Positions 1-7,208 of a DNA stretch of 31,752 bases are shown here, one piece after another; positions within the stretch are counted from its first letter, which is position 1; the number at the start of each line of letters is the position of its first letter. Source of the DNA: Peptoniphilus_A sp022767005 (GTDB taxonomy: Bacteria > Bacillota > Clostridia > Tissierellales > Peptoniphilaceae); assembly GCF_050315115.1 (NCBI RefSeq), contig NZ_JBNPOJ010000019.1:1-31752 (forward strand), given 5' to 3'. The position numbers were made by a program, and so were the translations under genes. The notes beneath the pieces were generated by a model. The model saw only the letters and a list, made by a program, of their open reading frames with translations. It ran no database searches and was not told where the DNA came from.

Positions 1-29
1 ACTGGGGAGCAACCCGAGAGTCTACTTGT

Positions 30-83
30 GATATACAGATATTGAGGGAGCGAATAGCTTCCTCTTTTTACATCTGGTATATC
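30..83. other. long imperfect hairpin of unknown role
   Basis: GATATACAGAT at 30-40 pairs with ATCTGGTATATC at 72-83, with one bulged base. Inside it GAGGGAGC at 44-51 pairs with GCTTCCTC at 57-64 around a 5-base loop, with one G-T pair. There is no T-run, so it is not an obvious terminator. No open frame of any length covers it. It sits at the accessory edge of the window and could be an RNA structure or a DNA site of a mobile element. I cannot assign it. Confidence 0.4.
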
Positions 84-130
84 CAAATGCGATAAACCTA
101 AAAATATCTATTGACATTTAATAGCTGGTC

Positions 131-149
131 TTTCTTGTAATAAAAAAAA
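131..149 (-). repeat. junction repeat copy A (terminator tail ATTACAAGAA)
   Basis: On the minus strand this reads as a T-run followed by ATTACAAGAAA. The same string occurs at 1501-1518 and, with one change at the end, at 3413-3429. In this copy the similarity stops soon after the core, whereas copies B and C continue into a shared gene start. Confidence 0.6.
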
Positions 150-183
150 CGACTAGAGCTTTTAATTTCTAATCGTCTTTTTT
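141..183 (-). terminator. intrinsic terminator after the LytTR/DUF3021 operon
   Basis: ACGACTAG (149-156) pairs with CTAATCGT (169-176), with one wobble pair. Runs of A before and T after the stem make it usable on both strands. On the minus strand it ends the regulator operon, and its T-tract continues into ATTACAAGAA, the same tail seen at the other two accessory-region terminators. Confidence 0.7.
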
Positions 184-262
184 CTAAATGTTATACATTT
201 CTATATTACATTTTAGTTTTATGTTTTTTATATATCTTTCCATGTAATCCCAGTCTGAATTG

Positions 263-688
263 TTATAACTTTTTGTTGATTTTTTTTATCATATTTTTCT
301 CATAAAGATAAAAGATGTAGGCTATTAGTAAATAAATACCAACAAAAATGATGACGGAAATTACAATAGAGAAATCATAATTAAACCACTTTAGGTAAAG
401 ACCTGCAAAGATAAAATAGACAAGCATTGCACAAAAGTGGATGCTTTGATTTAAATAAGTTGCCCTATTTTTATTTTTAAAAATTTCTCCCATTAGGACA
501 GATACTAAACCAAAGCCACCGTAAACTAAGCATTGGATAATTTTTGCATAACCTAGTCCATGACTTGCTACAAATTCAGTTACTCCAACAATATTTTCTT
601 TGATTATAATAGATAAAACTGCCTCGATTAAGGCACCTATTCCTACACCTGCTAAAAATCCAACTAACAAATCTTTAATTTTTTTCAT
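263..688 (-). CDS. DUF3021 family membrane protein, likely partner/inhibitor of the adjacent LytTR regulator
   Basis: A 141-residue protein with four hydrophobic segments (roughly residues 7-28, 45-65, 80-100 and 106-128) and a basic C-terminal tail, matching the size and layout of DUF3021 proteins. It lies 9 bases downstream of a LytTR regulator on the same strand. Regulator plus small membrane protein pairs of this kind (HdrRM and BrsRM of Streptococcus mutans) are known, and there the membrane protein restrains the DNA-binding partner. By analogy this protein probably holds the upstream-encoded regulator inactive at the membrane until a signal arrives. The family call rests on layout and sequence style; the inhibitory role is inferred from context. 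A terminator follows at 149-176. Confidence 0.75.
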   Translation of the reverse strand: MKKIKDLLVGFLAGVGIGALIEAVLSIIIKENIVGVTEFVASHGLGYAKIIQCLVYGGFGLVSVLMGEIFKNKNRATYLNQSIHFCAMLVYFIFAGLYLKWFNYDFSIVISVIIFVGIYLLIAYIFYLYEKNMIKKINKKL

Positions 689-697
689 AAGTCCTCC

Positions 698-1138
698 TTA
701 TAGGCCGAGAGCCTTTCTAAATTCTTTTAAATTTCTCCTAGATACATAAGCAACATCGCCGTTTTTAAGTTCAACTGCGATTGTTCCTGTAAAGGAAAGG
801 TCGAGTTTTTTTACAAAGTCGAGATTTACAATATCTGAGCGAGATATTCTGATAAACTTCCTTTTATCAAGTCTCTGATCTAATTCGTAAAGGGTGAGTC
901 TTGATGAAAAAGTTCCCTTCTCTGTCTTTATAAAAACACTTTTATCTTGAGCAAATATTCTAATAATTTCTTCATAGGAAAGTATAAAAACTTCCTTATC
1001 ACGAAAGGCAACAAGCTTGTCTACTAATCTATCTGCTAGTAAATCTTTTATGGTTTCAACTTCCTTAGAATACTCCTTTGCAAATATTTTTACCCTTGTT
1101 TCTTCAATGGTTTCGTCAATTATGATATCAATTTTCAT
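698..1138 (-). CDS. LytTR-domain DNA-binding transcriptional regulator
   Basis: About 146 residues. The C-terminal 95 or so residues carry the LytTR pattern: a stretch around FIKTEKGTFSSRLTLYEL, then KFIRISRSDIVNLDFV and a terminal VSRRNLKEFRKAL. There is no receiver domain, so it is a stand-alone LytTR regulator and not a response regulator. The frame is open from a GTG at 1150, but that codon overlaps an AGGAGG at 1150-1155, so the ATG at 1138 is preferred. It is co-transcribed with the DUF3021 membrane protein that follows by 9 bases, the usual two-gene LytTR regulatory system. Targets are unknown; in characterised pairs the regulator activates its own operon and bacteriocin or competence genes. 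Confidence 0.85.
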   Translation of the reverse strand: MKIDIIIDETIEETRVKIFAKEYSKEVETIKDLLADRLVDKLVAFRDKEVFILSYEEIIRIFAQDKSVFIKTEKGTFSSRLTLYELDQRLDKRKFIRISRSDIVNLDFVKKLDLSFTGTIAVELKNGDVAYVSRRNLKEFRKALGL

Positions 1139-1161
1139 CCCTACCCCCACCTCCTGATTTT

Positions 1162-1167
1162 ATTATA
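1162..1167 (-). promoter_or_regulatory. -10 box of the LytTR/DUF3021 operon
   Basis: A perfect TATAAT on the minus strand lies just upstream of the AGGAGG that serves the LytTR gene. No good -35 box is visible 17 bases upstream, as expected for a promoter needing an activator. The upstream stretch to about 1260 may hold LytTR binding repeats, but I could not define a clean pair. Confidence 0.5.
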
Positions 1168-1358
1168 GAACCTATCCTAGTTTTTTGCATTCATTTCCTG
1201 ACAAAAGGTCATAATTTAGGGATAAGTGGTCTTTTATAGCTAATGGAGCACTTATGTTATTTCCTAATTCAATGTTTAATCGTTTTTTATAAAAAATTAT
1301 TTTGTCTTTATTGCTTCTTCTAGTGGGATCTTTATTTCTTTTTCGGTTAAGTTTTTTC

Positions 1359-1490
1359 TTATCTTTTGTATAACTTGGTCATTAATATTTTCTTTTCTTG
1401 ATTTTTTAGTTGCCTTAATCTTTCTTCTGTATCGTTAATTTTATCTTTTATTTCTTTTGACTCTTGTCTTATTTGTTCTAATTTTTTCAT
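1359..1490 (-). CDS. 43-residue coiled-coil ORF resembling DUF3847 proteins, probably truncated
   Basis: It starts at ATG 1490 behind a strong AAGGAG and encodes MKKLEQIRQESKEIKDKIND followed by a Glu/Lys/Leu-rich helix ending at KKILMTKLYKR. The N-terminal 35 residues look like the start of DUF3847 proteins, small ORFs carried near relaxase genes on Gram-positive mobilizable elements. Those proteins are longer and continue with a conserved RTHRLCTRG-type stretch that is absent here, so this is probably a truncated remnant. A second frame overlapping the end stays open to about 1272 and encodes a charged peptide with no start codon. The family call is from memory of the pattern and is uncertain. 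Confidence 0.45.
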   Translation of the reverse strand: MKKLEQIRQESKEIKDKINDTEERLRQLKNQEKKILMTKLYKR

Positions 1491-1518
1491 GCAAAACTCC
1501 TTTCTTGTAATAAAAAAA
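1468..1518 (-). repeat. junction repeat copy B (T-run, ATTACAAGAA, SD, ATG of a DUF3847-like ORF)
   Basis: On the minus strand it runs T-tract, ATTACAAGAAAGGAG, then the ATG and first codons of the 43-residue ORF. The stretch from the T-tract to TTAGAACAAAT is repeated at 3381-3429 with a few substitutions and one deleted A. Confidence 0.7.
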
Positions 1519-1547
1519 GACGATGAAGATATCCTCTCCCCGTCTTT
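1508..1547 (-). terminator. intrinsic terminator of the PolC/UDG-like gene
   Basis: AAAGACG (1516-1522) pairs with CGTCTTT (1541-1547), and on the minus strand a run of seven T follows. It lies 74 bases after the stop of the 541-residue gene. Its T-tract is part of junction repeat copy B. Confidence 0.7.
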
Positions 1548-1620
1548 AGGTTTCTCTCTCGACTTAAATATTAAATTTAAAATGTTTTACATTCCTTTAA
1601 AAGAAATTCTAAAATCTCTG

Positions 1621-3246
1621 CTATTTATTCTTCAGTATATCTCTAATCGGTAAAACTATATTTTCAAATAATTCTTTTTTACTCTTTCTGCAAGCAGGAT
1701 GATAGGTATCAACTATTAATTTATCATTATAAATTAAATATCTAAGATATTTAGAAACATAAGTCCAAGAACTAGTATTTAAATTAAGAATGTTTTTAAT
1801 AAATATATCTCCTGTTCCTCCACAAATTATAAGGTCCGGTCTACATATTTTGACTTGTTTTTTTATATATTCTCTGTCTTCTTTTGCAAATTTATCTATC
1901 TCAGAATCAATTGAGGTTGCCCTACCAGGAGTCTTTTTTAAGTTTATAACAGAAATAGGAGCAAGATATTTTTCTCTATCATATTTATCTAAATCTTTAA
2001 CCTCTTCAAAATCTTTTTTGAATATAATTCCTGCACTAAATCTAGAAACATTGTTCCATATACATCCTCCAACAGCACCATCTCTTAAAAATTCTGTTAA
2101 ATCATATCCTCCATCTTCTTCTTTTTCATTTGTTTCTTTTAGTATAAAAGTGATCTCCAAAGAAGCATTATTATAAGAATAAAAATCTACTATTCCATCA
2201 GGAGAGAAGTATTTATATTTCTTTTTCCACTCAGAGAATAGTTTGTTTTGTTTTTCCTTTTGACCTAATATCTCATAATAGAATCCATTGCAATAATCTC
2301 TTAGAAATAAATGCAATACACTTGCTTTAGATGCAACATATTTACATGATTCAAAATATTTTTTTATATCCTTATCTTGAATATCAACAATAGGGTTTTT
2401 ATCAAAAGATATTTCAAAGGCTATTTGTGCGGCATCTTTAGGAGAATATCCATTTTTTTTCAAATAAAGAGAAATATCTTCCCTAGTCTTTGGATATTTA
2501 GAATCTGAAAATGCTTTATGTGTTCCTGTAAAATCTTTAACATTTAATAGCATTAAAGCTTTTAGCTCCACCATATCATCAAAGCTTTCTACATCATCTG
2601 TTAAAATATCGTTAAAATAATCTCCTACCTTATTTTGATAATGCATTATTTTGTATTTTAAAAAGTCTTCAACATTTATAACTTTATCTAAATTTTTGCC
2701 AAGATAATTATCGGCAGCAGGAGTATTAAATAATATTTTAGTCGAACCAAAAGAAACTTCTTCAGAATTAGACCATAGTTTTGATTTTTCTGACTTATAA
2801 GGATTGCTATTTCCTAAAATACCTTTTACTAATTCATAGTGGTTTTCATGTAAATACAGTTTAAATGTATCTTCTCTGTTTAGGTTTAGAGCATAGTCTT
2901 CTGGAATATCGAAACCATCTCTGTGAAGACCTGTCTTCTTAGGCAAGTCAACTCCATACGAAACAGAATCATCAAATATAATTTCTTTAGTCTTAGGATT
3001 ATAATAATGAGCAGGCATAGGGTTTATATGCTCTAAATCTAATAGATAAAGTGATAGCAATCCAATCGGAAAAACATAAATATTTTGGTCTTTAATATTT
3101 TCCTTAATCTTTAAGATTATTTCTATATCTTTAAACCACTTATTTTTTTCAAAATAATGCAATTCTTTCTCTACCCTTTCACTTACATAATCATTATTAC
3201 GGTATTTTGCATTTGCATTATTTATAACTAATTCTCTAATATTCAT
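1621..3246 (-). CDS. fusion of an inactive PolC-like polymerase segment with a UDG-like domain
   Basis: A 541-residue protein. ATG 3246 is chosen because AAGGAGG precedes it; the frame itself opens at 3276. Residues 15-120 follow the PolC palm in order: VSERVEKEL, then INPMPAHYY, SVSYGVDLP and DGFDIP. In PolC these are RLEKEL, VNPLPPHYV, GSVGSGFDLP and DGHDIP. Residues 220-330 follow PolC fingers, including YFESCKYVASKA against PolC YIDSCKKIKYMFPKA. The polymerase active-site elements are missing: the GSRGSVGSS loop is replaced by hydrophobic residues and PDIDLNFSG has no counterpart, so it should not polymerise DNA. Residues 360-541 resemble the uracil-DNA glycosylase superfamily, with ITFILKETN, a CRPDLIICGGTGD strand and a terminal YHPACR. 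It is a single-gene cassette with its own terminator, next to a type III R-M operon. A defence or DNA-surveillance role is inference. Confidence 0.65.
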   Translation of the reverse strand: MNIRELVINNANAKYRNNDYVSERVEKELHYFEKNKWFKDIEIILKIKENIKDQNIYVFPIGLLSLYLLDLEHINPMPAHYYNPKTKEIIFDDSVSYGVDLPKKTGLHRDGFDIPEDYALNLNREDTFKLYLHENHYELVKGILGNSNPYKSEKSKLWSNSEEVSFGSTKILFNTPAADNYLGKNLDKVINVEDFLKYKIMHYQNKVGDYFNDILTDDVESFDDMVELKALMLLNVKDFTGTHKAFSDSKYPKTREDISLYLKKNGYSPKDAAQIAFEISFDKNPIVDIQDKDIKKYFESCKYVASKASVLHLFLRDYCNGFYYEILGQKEKQNKLFSEWKKKYKYFSPDGIVDFYSYNNASLEITFILKETNEKEEDGGYDLTEFLRDGAVGGCIWNNVSRFSAGIIFKKDFEEVKDLDKYDREKYLAPISVINLKKTPGRATSIDSEIDKFAKEDREYIKKQVKICRPDLIICGGTGDIFIKNILNLNTSSWTYVSKYLRYLIYNDKLIVDTYHPACRKSKKELFENIVLPIRDILKNK

Positions 3247-3332
3247 AAAAACCTCCTTGTTTTCTTTGCTACGCATATAAACTGTTTTAAGGATAAAAAA
3301 ACTCTACCTGTTTTATCTTTTTTATTTATTTA

Positions 3333-3359
3333 ATTATACCCATATAAAAAAACAATCAA
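3333..3359 (-). promoter_or_regulatory. probable promoter of the PolC/UDG-like gene
   Basis: On the minus strand TTGATT (3359-3354) and TATAAT (3338-3333) are separated by 15 bases, shorter than ideal. About 85 bases of leader follow before the start at 3246. Confidence 0.5.
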
Positions 3360-3380
3360 TCCCCTATCACCATAAACTGA

Positions 3381-3429
3381 CTCATTTGTTCTAATTTTTC
3401 ATATAAGACACCGTTCTTGTAATAAAAAA
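3381..3429 (-). repeat. junction repeat copy C with a frameshifted DUF3847-like gene start
   Basis: On the minus strand this copy reads T-tract, ATTACAAGAACGG, then ATG at 3402 and ATGAAAAATTAGAACAAAT. It matches copy B except for a few substitutions and one missing A, which turns the fourth codon into TAG. The ORF start here is therefore dead, and the similarity fades after about 20 bases of coding sequence. Confidence 0.7.
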
Positions 3430-3454
3430 GAGATAACATTTCTGCTATCCCTTT
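3423..3454 (-). terminator. intrinsic terminator of the type III R-M operon
   Basis: AAAGAGATA (3427-3435) pairs with TATCCCTTT (3446-3454) with one mismatch, and a T-run follows on the minus strand. It lies 42 bases after the res stop and its tail is junction repeat copy C. Confidence 0.65.
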
Positions 3455-3495
3455 CAAAGTTTCATTATTAAAATTTTTTATAAGCTATTCTCTCA

Positions 3496-5700
3496 TTAAA
3501 ATAAATCTTCTAGTCTTTTCCAATTTTCATTATTCATTTCTTCTGTGTAGTTTGTATTGTTAATATAAAGTCTTGTATCTTTATCTCTAACAAACCCCCA
3601 ATTTATTTTACGCCTATCTGCATAATCCTTAAAAGCATAGAATTTATTTTCGATCTGCTTATCAATATTTTTACTTACACCTTTTCTTTCTCCACCTTTA
3701 GTTTCAATTATCCATACTTCTCCATTTTTCTTTTTGATTATATAGTCTGGATAAAAAAGATATTCTTTGCTTAGATTATTACCGTAAATAACTGATAGAT
3801 ATTGTTGCCCTGTATCTCCATTTTTATAGTACCAATCTACATCATCTCTACTTTCAAGATAGTTTTCTAAGAGTTGTTCTGAAGTTGACCTAAACCCCGA
3901 TGTTGTCATAGATGTGTTGTATTCTTTATAAGCATTTTTCTCATACTCGACTACTTCTGTTTCATACGGAAGATACTTATAAAAATCTTCTAATGGCAAT
4001 TTCCATTTTTCAGTTTTCTTATCCAAGATTTGCATTTGTCTTGCATTAGAAATTGCAGCTAAATCTAAAAAGTCATCTCTAAGTTTATAGGCATTATTTA
4101 TCATAAAAGCGTACCATTCACGATTAGAAAGATTTAACAACTTCTTGCTTGATGGTATATTTTTATGGAAAAGATGTTGAAGAATTGCCCTCATTTTGTT
4201 AGATGGAACTCCAGTAACTTTTTTTATCATATCAACTGCATGCAAACAATCAATTCCATGATCGTGAGTTGATACTTCATAGGCTATCTCCCTATTTTCG
4301 CCTTGCTTTTCATCAACTATATCTTTGAGTTTTATAAACTTACCAGTCCTAAAAGTAGATATAACTTTTGTTCCCATTATAAAACCATAAGACTCTAATA
4401 ATTTTTCATTGTCCTTTTTAATGTTTGTTAGTTTATATTTTTCTTTAAAATAGTCATAAGCCCTATCTCTAACTAATACTTCATCGACAAACTGATAGTC
4501 TTTGTTTCTATATTCTTTTACAAGTTCAAAATCTTTGCACTTGTCCTTTAAAAACAACCTCTTAACTTCATAGGCGTTTCCACCTTGTATAACAGACTCT
4601 TTGTACTTTTCATCGAATGTATAGAGGAAGCAAAAATCTAATAGGTCATTGTCATAGTGCCTTGCTCTTGGCATTCTCCTTATACGTCCTATTGTTTGAG
4701 TTTCAAAGGTTTCCGTCATATTTTCACGAAGTTTTACAAGTATCTTTGCTCTTGGACAATCCCAACCAGTTGATATAGCCTGTTTCATAATTAAGAAGTT
4801 TGATTTTGAGTCTTCATCTGTAACATCAAGTGTATTTATTTTTTCCTCACTTAACCACTTAGCAAGCATTTTATTTTTATAGGTGTAACCCATATTTGTT
4901 AGGTGTTCTTCTACAAAATTAACTAAGGACTCACTCATATCTGGGAATTGTATAATGACTAAAGGATTGATTTTTTCTCCTATTTTCTCATACTCGGCTT
5001 TGATTTCTTTTCTCTTTTCATCTGCTTTTTGTATTAGATAAATAGTTTCACTTTCAAGGTCGTCCATCTCGTCAGCTTCAATACCAGGATTGATGTAAAG
5101 TGCCTTTGTAATTAGACCAGAATTTATTACCTCTTCTTCTGGAATTTCATAAAATTCTGCCATTGGGTTTTTGACAGTTGTTGCCGATACTCGTATTTCT
5201 CTATCAGAATTAAGGGCATATAGTATATCATCTGCCTTTGAGGTGTTATTCAAATGCTCCTCATCAATAATTGTAATAAAAGAAAGTTGCTCCCTATGTG
5301 CTTCTGCAATTCTTTCAAAAAGATTTTTCTTTTCACTATCTTTAAGTGCATTGTTCTTTTTATTGGTTATCATTTCCCAGTTTATAAAGTAGGTGTAACC
5401 ACCCATGAAACCTTGAAGCAAGGCATCATGTATATTAGCAGATTTTGCATGAGGAATAAACTCGTCCATTTTATCTTTTGATTGTTCCTCTAAATCTCCC
5501 TTGCCTGGAGTAAGCCAGATAAATACCTTGTTAGGGTCCTGCCATAGAAGATAGTCATAGATATAAGAAAGTAGAATTATTGTTTTACCAGACCCGGTCG
5601 GACTTTTTACAATGATTTTTCTTTTTGCATTTGGATCTGTCGTTTTATCCAAAAGATAGTTTTTGGCATCTGTTTGAAAATCAAATAAATCTAACATCAT
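3496..5700 (-). CDS. type III restriction endonuclease Res subunit (helicase-nuclease)
   Basis: A 734-residue superfamily 2 helicase fused to a nuclease. Walker A is SPTGSGKT (residues 33-40), the DEAD-box equivalent is DEEH (146-149), motif III is SAT (172-174) and motif VI is QTIGRIRRMPR (335-345). Near the C-terminus PD (651-652) and ETK (666-668) form a PD-(D/E)XK nuclease site. The protein is shorter than the roughly 970 residues of EcoP1I-type Res, but all expected motifs are there. It should cut DNA after ATP-driven communication between two unmodified sites, in complex with Mod. Its start ATG overlaps the mod stop as ATGA, and an AGAGAGGTGAA within mod serves as ribosome binding site, so translation is likely coupled to mod. 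Because mod is frameshifted upstream, res expression may vary with it. Confidence 0.92.
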   Translation of the reverse strand: MMLDLFDFQTDAKNYLLDKTTDPNAKRKIIVKSPTGSGKTIILLSYIYDYLLWQDPNKVFIWLTPGKGDLEEQSKDKMDEFIPHAKSANIHDALLQGFMGGYTYFINWEMITNKKNNALKDSEKKNLFERIAEAHREQLSFITIIDEEHLNNTSKADDILYALNSDREIRVSATTVKNPMAEFYEIPEEEVINSGLITKALYINPGIEADEMDDLESETIYLIQKADEKRKEIKAEYEKIGEKINPLVIIQFPDMSESLVNFVEEHLTNMGYTYKNKMLAKWLSEEKINTLDVTDEDSKSNFLIMKQAISTGWDCPRAKILVKLRENMTETFETQTIGRIRRMPRARHYDNDLLDFCFLYTFDEKYKESVIQGGNAYEVKRLFLKDKCKDFELVKEYRNKDYQFVDEVLVRDRAYDYFKEKYKLTNIKKDNEKLLESYGFIMGTKVISTFRTGKFIKLKDIVDEKQGENREIAYEVSTHDHGIDCLHAVDMIKKVTGVPSNKMRAILQHLFHKNIPSSKKLLNLSNREWYAFMINNAYKLRDDFLDLAAISNARQMQILDKKTEKWKLPLEDFYKYLPYETEVVEYEKNAYKEYNTSMTTSGFRSTSEQLLENYLESRDDVDWYYKNGDTGQQYLSVIYGNNLSKEYLFYPDYIIKKKNGEVWIIETKGGERKGVSKNIDKQIENKFYAFKDYADRRKINWGFVRDKDTRLYINNTNYTEEMNNENWKRLEDLF

Positions 5701-7208
5701 AATTCGTTCACCTCTCTTAATTCTTCTGTGAAATAATAATCTGGGATCGTAACAAGATCAAGCTTTCTTTCCTCGATACTATCCTTGATTTCATTAGTTA
5801 GTAATATGAATGATGGAATATATAAAACACCACTTTCTTCCATTTCAGAAAGTGCTATCTTTAAGTCTTCATCAGATAAAATGATTCTTCTACTATCCCC
5901 ATCAATCTCACACATATTTTCAAGCTCTACCATTTCCTTGATATAATCAAGAAGTTTAGAAGATAAAATTTCCTCATCTTCTGAAAGTTTTGGAATAAAT
6001 TCTGTTTTGTAGTATTTAAGGTTACTAGGAAGTTTTTCTACCTCGATTTCTTTTTTTCTACTTGTGTACTTATATCCCCTAATAACTTTTTTAATTCTTT
6101 TGTAACAGACATCTTCTGCTATCCCATTTTCATTATTAGTGCAAAGTATAAATTTTCTTTTTCCACCATCTTCATGATTTAACTCTATAACTGCATGTCC
6201 CGTAGTTCCGCTGCCTGCAAAAAAATCAAGATATAAACTATTATTATCAAAGATACTTAATATTCTTTTCATAAAAGCCATTTGTTTAGGGTTATCAAAT
6301 TCTATATCCATATTTTTTAATAAAGTGTAGTCTGGTCTTTGGTCATCACTCATTATAGACTTTGGTCTTTGTTTCCTATTTTCTGATAAATATCTTTTCA
6401 ATCTTGGTAAACTGCCATCTGTATGAAAATGAATTCTATTTTCTGAAATTAGCTCGTTTAATTTCTCATTACTATATCTGAACCCTCCTGGTGGAACTGG
6501 GTCTTCCTCATTTGTTAAAGGATTTATAATAGGAGTCTTATTGCCATTTTTTACCCCTCCTAAATCTGCCTTTTGATAGAGTCCTCTATCATCAAAATAC
6601 CAATAATTTGTAAAATCTATAAATCTTGGGTATTTAGTCAATTCTTTTAGCTCTTCAGTAATTTCATCATGTGATAATCCTAGTTTTTGTAATTGTTTTA
6701 CCTTTTTCTCATATTCATCTATATTATTTTTTTCTGTTTCCCATTTATTATCTTTGTGTCTAACCTGAAGCTTTTCATAATCTTTTGAATATATTAAACA
6801 GTATTCATGACTTACAGAAACATAAAGGCTTTGATTTTTTGATGAGTTTGTATTCCTAACTATATTAGCTATAAAGTTTTTCTCTCCAAAAATTTGGTCA
6901 CACAATAGCTTGAGTTGTCCTTGCTCATTATCATCAATGGAAATAAAAATAACTCCCTCATCAGATAATAACTCTTTTGCAATAACAAGTCTTTCGCTCA
7001 TAAATGAGATCCATTTAGAATGCCTATATGTGTCATCTTCTCCAATTCTTGTATCGTTATAAATAAATTCTTTATTTTTTGTATTATAAGGTGGATCAAT
7101 ATAGATAACATCAATTTTGCCCATGTGAGTCTTTTTTAATAATTTAAGGGAATGTAGATTATCCCCCTCTAAAATAAAATTAAAATCAGATGTATTATCT
7201 CCAATTAT
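5697..7208 (-). CDS. type III adenine-N6 DNA methyltransferase Mod, main portion after a frameshift
   Basis: This frame carries the catalytic body of Mod. The first ATG is at 7124, but the frame is open up to 7208 and the 28 codons before that ATG encode conserved Mod sequence (ILEGDNLHSLKLLKKTH), so the ATG is not the true start. Counting from that ATG, DPPY (residues 10-13) is the catalytic motif IV and FAGSGT (302-307) is the SAM-binding motif I. DPPY preceding the FxGxG motif is the beta-class order of type III Mod. The segment between, about 90-290, would be the target recognition region. The N-terminal 73 residues are encoded in another frame (7209-7426); one extra A in the A6 tract at 7208-7213 would join them into about 576 residues. 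Mod methylates adenine in the recognition site and supplies specificity to Res. Confidence 0.88.
   Translation of the reverse strand: MIGDNTSDFNFILEGDNLHSLKLLKKTHMGKIDVIYIDPPYNTKNKEFIYNDTRIGEDDTYRHSKWISFMSERLVIAKELLSDEGVIFISIDDNEQGQLKLLCDQIFGEKNFIANIVRNTNSSKNQSLYVSVSHEYCLIYSKDYEKLQVRHKDNKWETEKNNIDEYEKKVKQLQKLGLSHDEITEELKELTKYPRFIDFTNYWYFDDRGLYQKADLGGVKNGNKTPIINPLTNEEDPVPPGGFRYSNEKLNELISENRIHFHTDGSLPRLKRYLSENRKQRPKSIMSDDQRPDYTLLKNMDIEFDNPKQMAFMKRILSIFDNNSLYLDFFAGSGTTGHAVIELNHEDGGKRKFILCTNNENGIAEDVCYKRIKKVIRGYKYTSRKKEIEVEKLPSNLKYYKTEFIPKLSEDEEILSSKLLDYIKEMVELENMCEIDGDSRRIILSDEDLKIALSEMEESGVLYIPSFILLTNEIKDSIEERKLDLVTIPDYYFTEELREVNEL

Noticed and set aside
1..120. Short open frames at the left edge, such as one ending at the TGA near 45 and a minus-strand frame reading YTRCKKRKLFAPSISVYHK
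   Set aside because: Too short, interrupted by stops and overlapping a strong hairpin; no family recognised.
1790..2176. 128-codon plus-strand frame
   Set aside because: Lies wholly inside the PolC/UDG-like gene on the opposite strand, with no ribosome binding site and a hydrophobic, Ser/Phe-rich composition typical of antisense frames in AT-rich genes.
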